A DNA stretch of 5,530 nt from positions 1 through 5,530 of the forward strand of contig CABUCP010000245.1 in assembly GCA_902490055.1 (NCBI GenBank). The letters run 5' to 3'. The stretch comes from an uncultured Klebsiella sp. (GTDB lineage Bacteria; Pseudomonadota; Gammaproteobacteria; Enterobacterales; Enterobacteriaceae). Under the pieces are notes generated by a model. The model was not told the origin of the DNA. It worked only from the letters and a program-made list of their open reading frames with translations, and searched no databases. The position numbers and the translations under genes are program-made. This document shows positions 1 to 5,530 of this stretch, one piece after another. Numbering within the stretch: the stretch's first letter is position 1; each line of letters starts with the position of its first letter.

Positions 1-2500
1 AGACGAGAGCAAAGAGAAGTATTACTGCCTGTCGATGCTTCCTTATCCTTCTGGTCGACTACACATGGGTCACGTGCGTAACTACACCATTGGCGACGTT
101 ATCGCGCGCTATCAGCGTATGCTGGGCAAAAACGTCCTGCAGCCGATCGGTTGGGATGCGTTTGGTCTGCCTGCGGAAGGCGCGGCGGTGAAAAACAACA
201 CCGCACCGGCTCCGTGGACCTACGACAACATCGCTTACATGAAAAACCAGCTGAAGAAGCTGGGCTTCGGCTATGACTGGAGCCGTGAAATTGCGACCTG
301 CACCCCGGAATATTACCGCTGGGAGCAAAAATTCTTCACCGAGCTGTATAAAAAAGGCCTGGTGTACAAGAAAACTTCGGCGGTGAACTGGTGCCCGAAC
401 GATCAGACCGTGCTCGCCAACGAACAGGTTATCGACGGCTGCTGCTGGCGCTGCGACACCAAAGTTGAGCGTAAAGAGATCCCGCAGTGGTTTATCAAAA
501 TCACCGCGTATGCTGACGAACTGCTCAACGATCTGGATACCCTGGACCACTGGCCAGACACCGTTAAGACTATGCAGCGCAACTGGATCGGCCGTTCTGA
601 AGGGGTGGAAATCTCCTTTGACGTCAACGACTACGCCGACAAGCTGACCGTCTACACTACTCGCCCGGACACCTTTATGGGCTGCACTTACCTGGCCGTC
701 GCTGCGGGTCACCCGCTGGCGCAGCAGGCTGCGGCGAACAATCCGGCGCTGGCCGCTTTTATCGACGAATGCCGTAACACCAAAGTTGCTGAAGCAGACA
801 TGGCGACAATGGAGAAAAAAGGCGTCGATACCGGCTTTAAAGCGATTCACCCGCTGACCGGCGAAGCTATCCCGGTGTGGGCGGCAAACTTTGTCTTAAT
901 GGAATACGGCACCGGCGCCGTGATGGCCGTCCCGGGTCACGACCAGCGCGACTACGAGTTTGCCAGCAAATACGGTCTCAACATCAAGCCGGTTATCCTG
1001 GCCGCCGACGGTTCCGAGCCGGACCTCTCCGGGCAGGCGCTGACTGAGAAAGGCGTTCTGTTCAACTCCGGCGAATTCAACGGTCTGGACCACGAAGCCG
1101 GCTTCAATGCTATTGCCGACAAACTGGCCGCGATGGGCGTTGGCGAGCGTAAAGTTAACTATCGTCTGCGCGACTGGGGCGTTTCCCGTCAGCGTTACTG
1201 GGGCGCGCCGATCCCGATGGTCACCCTGGAAGACGGCACCGTGATGCCGACGCCGGAAGATCAACTGCCGGTTATCCTGCCGGAAGACGTGGTTATGGAT
1301 GGTATCACCAGCCCGATCAAAGCCGATCCGCAGTGGGCGAAGACCACCGTTGACGGTATGCCGGCGCTGCGTGAAACGGACACCTTTGACACCTTTATGG
1401 AATCTTCCTGGTACTACGCGCGCTACACCTGCCCGCAGTACGACAAAGGCATGTTGGATCCGAATGCCGCTAACTACTGGCTGCCGGTTGATATCTATAT
1501 CGGCGGTATCGAACACGCCATCATGCACCTGCTGTATTTCCGCTTCTTCCACAAGCTGATGCGCGATGCCGGGATGGTGAACTCCAACGAGCCGGCCAAA
1601 CAGCTGCTGTGCCAGGGCATGGTGCTGGCCGATGCGTTCTACTACGTTGGCGAAAACGGCGAACGTAACTGGGTATCGCCAATCGATGCCACCGTTGAGC
1701 GTGATGAAAAAGGCCGTATCGTTAAAGCCTTCGACCCACAGGGCCGCGAGCTGGTGTACACCGGCATGAGCAAAATGTCCAAGTCGAAGAACAACGGTAT
1801 CGACCCGCAGGTGATGGTTGAGCGCTACGGCGCGGACACCGTGCGTCTGTTCATGATGTTCGCTTCTCCAGCGGAAATGACTCTCGAATGGCAGGAATCC
1901 GGCGTAGAAGGCGCAAACCGCTTCCTGAAACGCGTCTGGAAACTGGTCTACGAGCATACGGCTCAGGGCCCGGCCGTCGCACTGGATGTCGCCAGCCTCA
2001 GCGAAGATCAACAAGCGCTGCGTCGCGACGTACACAAAACTATCGCCAAAGTAACTGATGATATCGGTCGCCGTCAGACCTTCAACACGGCGATCGCCGC
2101 GGTGATGGAACTGATGAACAAACTGGCGAAAGCGCCGCAGGAAGGCGAACAGGATCGCGCGCTGATGCGTGAAGCCCTGCTGGCAGTCGTGCGTATGCTC
2201 AACCCGTTCACCCCGCACGCCTGCTTCACGCTGTGGCAGGAACTGGGCGGTGAAGGCGATATCGACAACGCGCCGTGGCCGGTGGCTGACGAAAGCGCCA
2301 TGATCGAAAACACCATTCTGGTTGTCGTCCAGGTAAATGGTAAAGTTCGTGGTAAAATTACCGTTCCGGTAGATGCAAGCGAAGAGCAGGTTCGTGAACG
2401 TGCAGGCCAGGAACATCTGGTCGCGAAATACCTCGAAGGTGTGACCGTACGTAAAGTTATTTACGTTCCGGGCAAACTGCTCAATCTGGTCGTTGGCTAA
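1..2500 (+). CDS. leuS: Leucyl-tRNA synthetase, 5'-truncated by the window edge
   Basis: Cytoplasmic class I aminoacyl-tRNA synthetase that charges tRNA-Leu with leucine and hydrolyses mischarged products. The frame is open from base 2 (the last base of codon 28 is at position 1), so the ATG at 35 is internal: it corresponds to Met40 of the 860-residue E. coli enzyme, and the 821 codons from there give exactly that length. In full-length numbering the visible signatures are: HMGH (HIGH motif) at residues 49-52, bases 62-73; zinc-site cysteines Cys159, Cys176 and Cys179; the CP1 editing domain at about 224-417 with TTRPDT, including Thr252, and Asp345 in HDQRD; the [10 protein letters not shown] core segment from Trp420; KMSKS at 619-623, bases 1772-1786; then the helical anticodon-binding region and a small C-terminal domain with QVNGKVRGK. 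All key catalytic and editing residues are present, with no frameshift. It ends TAA, 14 bp before lptE. Its promoter and start lie outside the window. Confidence 0.98.
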   Translation, partial: DESKEKYYCLSMLPYPSGRLHMGHVRNYTIGDVIARYQRMLGKNVLQPIGWDAFGLPAEGAAVKNNTAPAPWTYDNIAYMKNQLKKLGFGYDWSREIATCTPEYYRWEQKFFTELYKKGLVYKKTSAVNWCPNDQTVLANEQVIDGCCWRCDTKVERKEIPQWFIKITAYADELLNDLDTLDHWPDTVKTMQRNWIGRSEGVEISFDVNDYADKLTVYTTRPDTFMGCTYLAVAAGHPLAQQAAANNPALAAFIDECRNTKVAEADMATMEKKGVDTGFKAIHPLTGEAIPVWAANFVLMEYGTGAVMAVPGHDQRDYEFASKYGLNIKPVILAADGSEPDLSGQALTEKGVLFNSGEFNGLDHEAGFNAIADKLAAMGVGERKVNYRLRDWGVSRQRYWGAPIPMVTLEDGTVMPTPEDQLPVILPEDVVMDGITSPIKADPQWAKTTVDGMPALRETDTFDTFMESSWYYARYTCPQYDKGMLDPNAANYWLPVDIYIGGIEHAIMHLLYFRFFHKLMRDAGMVNSNEPAKQLLCQGMVLADAFYYVGENGERNWVSPIDATVERDEKGRIVKAFDPQGRELVYTGMSKMSKSKNNGIDPQVMVERYGADTVRLFMMFASPAEMTLEWQESGVEGANRFLKRVWKLVYEHTAQGPAVALDVASLSEDQQALRRDVHKTIAKVTDDIGRRQTFNTAIAAVMELMNKLAKAPQEGEQDRALMREALLAVVRMLNPFTPHACFTLWQELGGEGDIDNAPWPVADESAMIENTILVVVQVNGKVRGKITVPVDASEEQVRERAGQEHLVAKYLEGVTVRKVIYVPGKLLNLVVG

Positions 2501-2504
2501 GCGC

Positions 2505-2510
2505 GGGAGG
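2505..2510 (+). promoter_or_regulatory. Shine-Dalgarno site of lptE
   Basis: GGGAGG lies in the 14-bp leuS-lptE gap, 4 bases before a GTG codon at 2515. It is a strong anti-16S match with a slightly short spacing. It supports the GTG as the lptE start, because the protein from there matches the known MRYLAT N-terminus of the family. Confidence 0.8.
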
Positions 2511-2514
2511 AAGC

Positions 2515-3105
2515 GTGCGATATCTGGCAACAATGCTGTTATCTCTGGCGGTGTTAATCACCGCCGGTTGCGGTTGGCACCTGCGTAGTACTACGCAGGT
2601 GCCAACGACAATGAAAACTATGATTTTCCAGTCGAGCGATCCGAATGGTCCACTTAGTCGTGCGGTTCGCAATCAGCTGCGCCTGAATGGCGTTGAGCTG
2701 ATCGATGCCGATACGCTGCGTAAGGACGTTCCGTCTCTGCGTCTGGGTAACTCATCCATTCAGAAAGATACGGCATCCATTTTCCAGGATGGTCGTACCG
2801 CTGAATACCAGATGGTGCTCACCGTTAACGCTACCGTGCTGATCCCGGGTCATGATATTTACCCAATCAACACCAAGGTTTATCGTTCGTTCTTCGATAA
2901 CCCACAGGCGGCGCTGGCGAAAGATGCCGAGCAGGACATGATTATTCGTGAAATGTACGACAAAGCCGCGGAACAGCTGATCCGTAAGCTGCCGAGCGTA
3001 CATGTTGCGGATGTCGAAGCTACCAAAGAGGCTGAACAGCCGGTGTCCGGTACTCCGGCCGCGTCGACCTCTGGCAACCGCGTTTCTACTACGCTGGGTA
3101 ACTGA
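2515..3105 (+). CDS. lptE: LPS-assembly lipoprotein LptE (RlpB)
   Basis: Outer-membrane lipoprotein that plugs the LptD beta-barrel and helps insert lipopolysaccharide into the outer leaflet, at the last step of the Lpt pathway. It is 196 residues, against about 193 in E. coli as recalled. The start is GTG, chosen for the strong Shine-Dalgarno site and for the signal peptide: Arg2, a hydrophobic core at about residues 4-17, and lipobox LITAGC with the lipidated Cys19. Residue +2 is Gly, not Asp, which fits Lol sorting to the outer membrane. Conserved family segments are GWHLR (20-24), [20 protein letters not shown] (43-62), [17 protein letters not shown] (86-102) and SFFDNP (115-120). The tail from about residue 165 is Ser/Thr/Ala/Glu-rich and divergent, ending RVSTTLGN. 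Codons 20-31 contain a perfect 34-bp palindrome. The TGA stop overlaps the holA ATG by one base, so it is probably in an operon with leuS and holA. Confidence 0.97.
   Translation: MRYLATMLLSLAVLITAGCGWHLRSTTQVPTTMKTMIFQSSDPNGPLSRAVRNQLRLNGVELIDADTLRKDVPSLRLGNSSIQKDTASIFQDGRTAEYQMVLTVNATVLIPGHDIYPINTKVYRSFFDNPQAALAKDAEQDMIIREMYDKAAEQLIRKLPSVHVADVEATKEAEQPVSGTPAASTSGNRVSTTLGN
2573..2606. repeat. Perfect 34-bp palindrome within lptE
   Basis: Left half GTTGGCACCTGCGTAGT is followed directly by its exact reverse complement, centred between 2589 and 2590. All 17 base pairs match, with no spacer; symmetry breaks at 2572/2607. In mRNA this could fold as a 15-bp hairpin with a GUAC tetraloop (2588-2591); in DNA it could extrude a cruciform or offer a symmetrical protein site. 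It encodes LptE residues 20-31, directly after the lipidated Cys19. No role is known to me; structure and function are inferred. Confidence 0.9.
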
Positions 3106-4136
3106 TGATTCGGTTGTACCCGGAACAACTCCGCGCGCAGCTCACTGAAGGGCTGCGCGCGGCATATCTTCTGCTTGGTAGCGACCCGCTGCTGTTACAG
3201 GAAAGCCAGGATGCGATCCGCGAAGCCGCGGCCGCTCAGGGCTTTACTGAACACCACACTGCGACTATCGATGCCAGTACCGACTGGCCGGCCCTTTTCT
3301 CCTTAAGTCAGGCGCTGAGTCTTTTCTCCAGCCGCCAGACGTTACTTCTGATCCTGCCGGAAAACGGTCCCAATGCGGCAATTAACGAACAGCTGGCAAC
3401 GCTGGTCGGCATGCTGCATGAAGATTTACTGCTGATTGTCCGCGGCAATAAATTGACCAAAGCACAGGAAAACGCGGCCTGGGTGACATCGCTTGCCAGC
3501 CGCGCCGTACAGATTAGCTGTCAGACGCCGGAATACGCGCAGCTTCCGCGCTGGCTGGCGGCCAGGGCTAAACAGAATAATCTGCAGTTAGATGAGGCGG
3601 CCAGCCAGCTGCTGTGCTACTGCTACGAAGGCAACCTACTGGCGCTGGCGCAGGCGCTGGAGCGGCTCTCGCTGCTATGGCCTGATGGCAAACTGACGCT
3701 GCCTCGCGTTGAACAGGCGGTAAACGATGCCGCCCATTTCACGCCATATCACTGGGTCGATGCCCTGTTGGCCGGGAAGAGCAAGCGCGTACTGCACGTG
3801 CTGCAGCAACTGCGTCTCGAAGGCTGTGAACCCGCGATTCTCCTGCGCACGCTGCAGCGCGAGCTGCTGCTGCTGGTGAATCTAAAGCGCCAGTCGGCGC
3901 ATACCCCGCTGCGTACGCTGTTTGATAAACATCGGGTCTGGCAAAATCGTCGTCAACTGGTCGGCGACGCGCTTACGCGGCTTAGCGCTGAACAGCTGCG
4001 TCAGGCGGTCACGTTGTTGACCCGCGCCGAGCTCACCTTCAAACAGGATTATGGCCAGTCAGTATGGCCCGAGCTGGAAAGCCTTTCGTTATTGCTCTGC
4101 CATAAAGCGCTGGCAGACGTTTTTATTGATGGTTGA
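3105..4136 (+). CDS. holA: DNA polymerase III subunit delta
   Basis: Delta subunit of the DnaX clamp-loader complex, the 'wrench' that opens the beta sliding clamp at replication start sites. It has 343 codons, equal to the E. coli protein, and aligns throughout. The N-terminal AAA+-like module has [13 protein letters not shown] (21-33) where active clamp-loader ATPases carry a P-loop; no Walker A GxxGxGKT is seen, as expected because delta does not bind ATP. Leu73-Phe74 in [11 protein letters not shown] matches the hydrophobic plug that inserts into the beta clamp. Central conserved stretches include [14 protein letters not shown] and LLIVRGNKL. The helical C-terminal collar domain, about 212-343, includes [29 protein letters not shown] and ends FIDG. 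The ATG overlaps the lptE TGA (TGATG). Only a weak GGG Shine-Dalgarno core is seen at 3096-3098, so translation is probably coupled to lptE. A strong inverted repeat occupies codons 9-20. Confidence 0.98.
   Translation: MIRLYPEQLRAQLTEGLRAAYLLLGSDPLLLQESQDAIREAAAAQGFTEHHTATIDASTDWPALFSLSQALSLFSSRQTLLLILPENGPNAAINEQLATLVGMLHEDLLLIVRGNKLTKAQENAAWVTSLASRAVQISCQTPEYAQLPRWLAARAKQNNLQLDEAASQLLCYCYEGNLLALAQALERLSLLWPDGKLTLPRVEQAVNDAAHFTPYHWVDALLAGKSKRVLHVLQQLRLEGCEPAILLRTLQRELLLLVNLKRQSAHTPLRTLFDKHRVWQNRRQLVGDALTRLSAEQLRQAVTLLTRAELTFKQDYGQSVWPELESLSLLLCHKALADVFIDG
3131..3162. repeat. GC-rich inverted repeat (hairpin) in the 5' coding region of holA
   Basis: CCGCGCGCAGC at 3131-3141 is the exact reverse complement of GCTGCGCGCGG at 3152-3162. 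The stem can be lengthened inward by a G-U pair (3142/3151) and a C-G pair (3143/3150), leaving a 6-base loop ACTGAA. It begins 26 bases after the A of the holA ATG. There is no U-tract after it, so it does not look like an intrinsic terminator. A part in translation or mRNA stability is possible but is inference; coding for Arg/Ala-rich residues (LRAQ...GLRAA) may explain part of the symmetry. Confidence 0.75.
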
Positions 4137-4137
4137 T

Positions 4138-4779
4138 ATGACTCAGTTGCAGGCGATGTACGGCGGCACCTTCGATCCGGTGCATTATGGTCACCTTAAA
4201 CCGGTTGAGATTCTGGCCAACCAAATCGGCCTTAGTCGGGTGATTATTGTGCCTAATAATGTGCCTCCGCACCGCCCGCAGCCGGAAGCGACCAGCGCCC
4301 AGCGCGTGCATATGCTGGAACTGGCGATTGCCGATAAACCGCTGTTTGTGCTGGATGAGCGCGAACTGCAGCGAGATACCCCTTCCTGGACGGCACAAAC
4401 GCTACAGGAGTGGCGCCAGGAACAAGGTCCCGAGCAGCCGCTGGCGTTTATTATCGGCCAGGATTCACTACTGACCTTCCCCACCTGGCATAACTACGCC
4501 ACCATCCTCGACAACGCCCACCTGATTGTCTGCCGACGCCCGGGTTATCCGCTGGCCATGAAGCGAGAAGAAGATCAGCAGTGGCTCGATAAGCACCTGA
4601 CCCACGACGTAGAGCAGCTGCACAGCCGCCCCGCCGGGGTAATTTACCTGGCGGAGACACCGTGGTTTGATATCTCCGCCACGCTGATCCGCCAGCGTCT
4701 GCAGCAGGGCGCCTCCTGCGCCGAGATGCTGCCGGCAGCCGTACTCGATTACATCCACCAACAGAAGCTCTATTGCTGA
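4138..4779 (+). CDS. nadD: Nicotinate-mononucleotide adenylyltransferase
   Basis: Cytoplasmic enzyme that joins NaMN and ATP to give nicotinic acid adenine dinucleotide plus pyrophosphate, the essential next-to-last step of NAD synthesis. It has 213 residues, the same as E. coli. The nucleotidyltransferase signature [11 protein letters not shown] (9-19) carries the HxGH motif at His16-His19; [24 protein letters not shown] (Gly107-Asp109) and the C-terminal ISATLIR motif (179-185, the ISxTxxR signature) are all intact. The start at 4138 is chosen because [10 protein letters not shown] aligns with E. coli MKSLQALFGG. An in-frame ATG at 4129 would overlap holA and add three residues (MVD); the frame is open to an ATG at 4051, but that extension runs through holA and has no family support. 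No clear Shine-Dalgarno site precedes 4138; the holA stop ends two bases before it, so coupling or reinitiation is likely. It ends with tandem stops TGA-TAA (4777-4782). Confidence 0.97.
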   Translation: MTQLQAMYGGTFDPVHYGHLKPVEILANQIGLSRVIIVPNNVPPHRPQPEATSAQRVHMLELAIADKPLFVLDERELQRDTPSWTAQTLQEWRQEQGPEQPLAFIIGQDSLLTFPTWHNYATILDNAHLIVCRRPGYPLAMKREEDQQWLDKHLTHDVEQLHSRPAGVIYLAETPWFDISATLIRQRLQQGASCAEMLPAAVLDYIHQQKLYC

Positions 4780-4821
4780 TAACCCGCCGCGGAGATAACG
4801 TTAACGCGACGGCATTTCCAC

Positions 4822-4825
4822 GGAG
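4822..4825 (+). promoter_or_regulatory. Shine-Dalgarno site of cobC
   Basis: GGAG lies 6 bases before the ATG at 4832, within the 52-bp gap after nadD. It supports this start, which gives the MKLWLVRHGE N-terminus expected for the family. Unlike holA and nadD, cobC therefore has its own ribosome binding site. Confidence 0.75.
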
Positions 4826-4831
4826 TCAATC

Positions 4832-5440
4832 ATGAAACTATGGCTGGTTCGCCACGGCGAAACGCAGGCAAACGTTGCCGGGCTGTATAGCGGTCATGCC
4901 CCTACCCCCCTAACCGGGCGCGGCATTCAACAGGCTCGCGCGCTGGGCGATTGCCTGCGGGATGTGCCTTTCGACCGCGTATTGTGTAGCGAACTCGCGC
5001 GAACGCAACACACGGCTAACCTGTTGCTCGCCGAACGGCAGATCCCACGAGAGATTATTCCGACCTTAAATGAGATGTTTTTCGGCGATTGGGAGATGCG
5101 CCACCACCGCGATCTGCAAAAAGAAGACCCGCAAAATTACGCTGCCTGGTGTCATGACTGGCAGCACGCCGCGCCGACCAACGGCGAAGGCTTCCAGGAT
5201 TTCGCGCAGCGAATCTCAACATTCGCGGCCACCCTGCCGCAATATCAATCACTGAATAATCTCCTCATTGTCGGTCATCAGGGAGCGCTAAGCCTATTAA
5301 CCGCGCTGCTGTTACGGATGCCGGCGGCGGCGATGTGGCATTTCCCCATCGCCCACGGCAGTTGGAGCCTTATCGAATTGCGCGACGATTTCGCCACCCT
5401 GCGCGTATTAAATAGCCAGGCAAAATGGCGCGTGGAATAA
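4832..5440 (+). CDS. cobC: Alpha-ribazole-5'-phosphate phosphatase (histidine phosphatase family)
   Basis: Phosphatase of the cobamide nucleotide-loop assembly pathway; it removes the 5' phosphate from alpha-ribazole phosphate (or from adenosylcobalamin 5'-phosphate). It has 202 residues, against about 203 in E. coli as recalled. Histidine-phosphatase motifs are complete: LVRHGE (5-10) with Arg7 and the phosphohistidine His8; Arg57 in CSELARTQHTA; the probable acid Glu81 in NEMFFGDWE; and the second histidine, His149, in VGHQG. The segment from NEMFFGDWEMRHHRDL to WQHAAPTNGEGFQ is typical of CobC rather than of phosphoglycerate mutases, which supports the specific name, although histidine phosphatases are often promiscuous. 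The C-terminus (AKWRVE) differs from the E. coli one. It follows nadD by 52 bp with no visible terminator, so read-through is likely. The CobT product it acts on derives from NaMN, the NadD substrate. Confidence 0.92.
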   Translation: MKLWLVRHGETQANVAGLYSGHAPTPLTGRGIQQARALGDCLRDVPFDRVLCSELARTQHTANLLLAERQIPREIIPTLNEMFFGDWEMRHHRDLQKEDPQNYAAWCHDWQHAAPTNGEGFQDFAQRISTFAATLPQYQSLNNLLIVGHQGALSLLTALLLRMPAAAMWHFPIAHGSWSLIELRDDFATLRVLNSQAKWRVE

Positions 5441-5457
5441 GAATTCATGGCCGCCCA

Positions 5458-5485
5458 TTGACAGCCAAAGGCAGACTGTTATTCT
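5458..5485 (+). promoter_or_regulatory. Putative sigma-70 promoter downstream of cobC
   Basis: A perfect -35 hexamer TTGACA (5458-5463) is followed after 16 bp by TATTCT (5480-5485), which matches four of the six -10 consensus bases including the key second and sixth positions. It lies 17 bp past the cobC stop in the 90-bp non-coding end of the window and points to the right. In relatives the next gene is rsfS, heading the rsfS-rlmH-mrdA-mrdB cluster, so it may drive that unit. No start codon or Shine-Dalgarno site of rsfS can be identified before the window ends, and no terminator hairpin with a T-run is seen after cobC. Confidence 0.5.
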
Positions 5486-5530
5486 CCGCAGCCAGGCGAT
5501 ACCCGCTATACGCATGTCACAGAAATTGTT

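Noticed and set aside
35..37. ATG at 35 as the leuS start
   Set aside because: The frame continues upstream with [11 protein letters not shown], matching E. coli LeuS residues 29-39, so this Met is internal (Met40).
1094..1105. 12-bp palindrome GAAGCCGGCTTC in leuS
   Set aside because: About one perfect 12-bp palindrome is expected by chance in a sequence this long, and nothing else marks the site.
59..2533. Two long open frames on the minus strand (59-850 and 896-2533) lying antisense to leuS
   Set aside because: Their stop-free length follows from the GC-rich codon pattern of leuS on the other strand. The predicted proteins are rich in His, Arg, Phe and Val in a shadow-like way, show no recognisable domain, and the real synthetase accounts fully for the region.
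4051..4137. Extended nadD start at 4051, adding 29 residues
   Set aside because: The extension reads through holA out of frame, has no counterpart in the family, and the 213-residue form from 4138 matches the known length and N-terminus.
4780..4831. Possible terminator or promoter in the nadD-cobC gap (GC-rich start, CGTTAACG palindrome, TTGCTG/GATAAC-like boxes)
   Set aside because: No stable stem with a T-run can be drawn, the palindrome is only 8 bp, and the promoter-like boxes match poorly with a 15-bp spacer.
4905..4910. Run of six C in the 5' part of cobC as a phase-variation tract
   Set aside because: The run is short, the frame is intact, and tracts used for slippage switching are usually longer.
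5514..5530. ATG at 5514 as the start of the next gene
   Set aside because: Only five codons (M-S-Q-K-L) are visible, no Shine-Dalgarno site precedes it, and the residues do not match the expected RsfS N-terminus (MQGKALQDF in E. coli).

Overview
This window is a stretch of conserved core chromosome from a member of the Enterobacteriaceae. The five proteins can be aligned from memory, nearly end to end, with the E. coli/Salmonella LeuS, LptE (RlpB), HolA, NadD and CobC proteins, and the gene order is the same. Scattered substitutions (for example Ser25 in LptE, a divergent LptE C-terminal tail and a reworked CobC C-terminus), together with a GC-rich coding style, suggest a relative such as Klebsiella, Raoultella, Enterobacter or Kosakonia rather than E. 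coli itself. The genus cannot be settled from the sequence alone.

Layout: every gene is on the + strand and tightly packed. leuS (leucyl-tRNA synthetase) is cut by the left edge and lacks its first 28 codons. After 14 bp comes lptE, the outer-membrane LPS-assembly lipoprotein, with a GTG start. Its stop overlaps the ATG of holA (DNA polymerase III delta subunit) by one base. One base after holA comes nadD (nicotinate-mononucleotide adenylyltransferase). After a 52-bp gap comes cobC (alpha-ribazole phosphatase). The last 90 bp are non-coding and hold a plausible sigma-70 promoter pointing out of the window. In relatives the next gene is rsfS, followed by rlmH, mrdA and mrdB.

Function: the cluster combines housekeeping jobs: translation (LeuS), envelope biogenesis (LptE), replication clamp loading (HolA), NAD synthesis (NadD) and cobamide nucleotide-loop assembly (CobC). 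The overlaps and near-zero spacings imply co-transcription and translational coupling at least from leuS to nadD. NadD and CobC have a biochemical link: both act on or just downstream of nicotinate mononucleotide (NaMN).

No mobile element, CRISPR array, RNA gene or new multi-gene system is visible. The most unusual signal is a perfect 34-bp, spacer-free palindrome inside lptE, just after the lipobox codons. A second strong GC-rich inverted repeat lies near the 5' end of holA.
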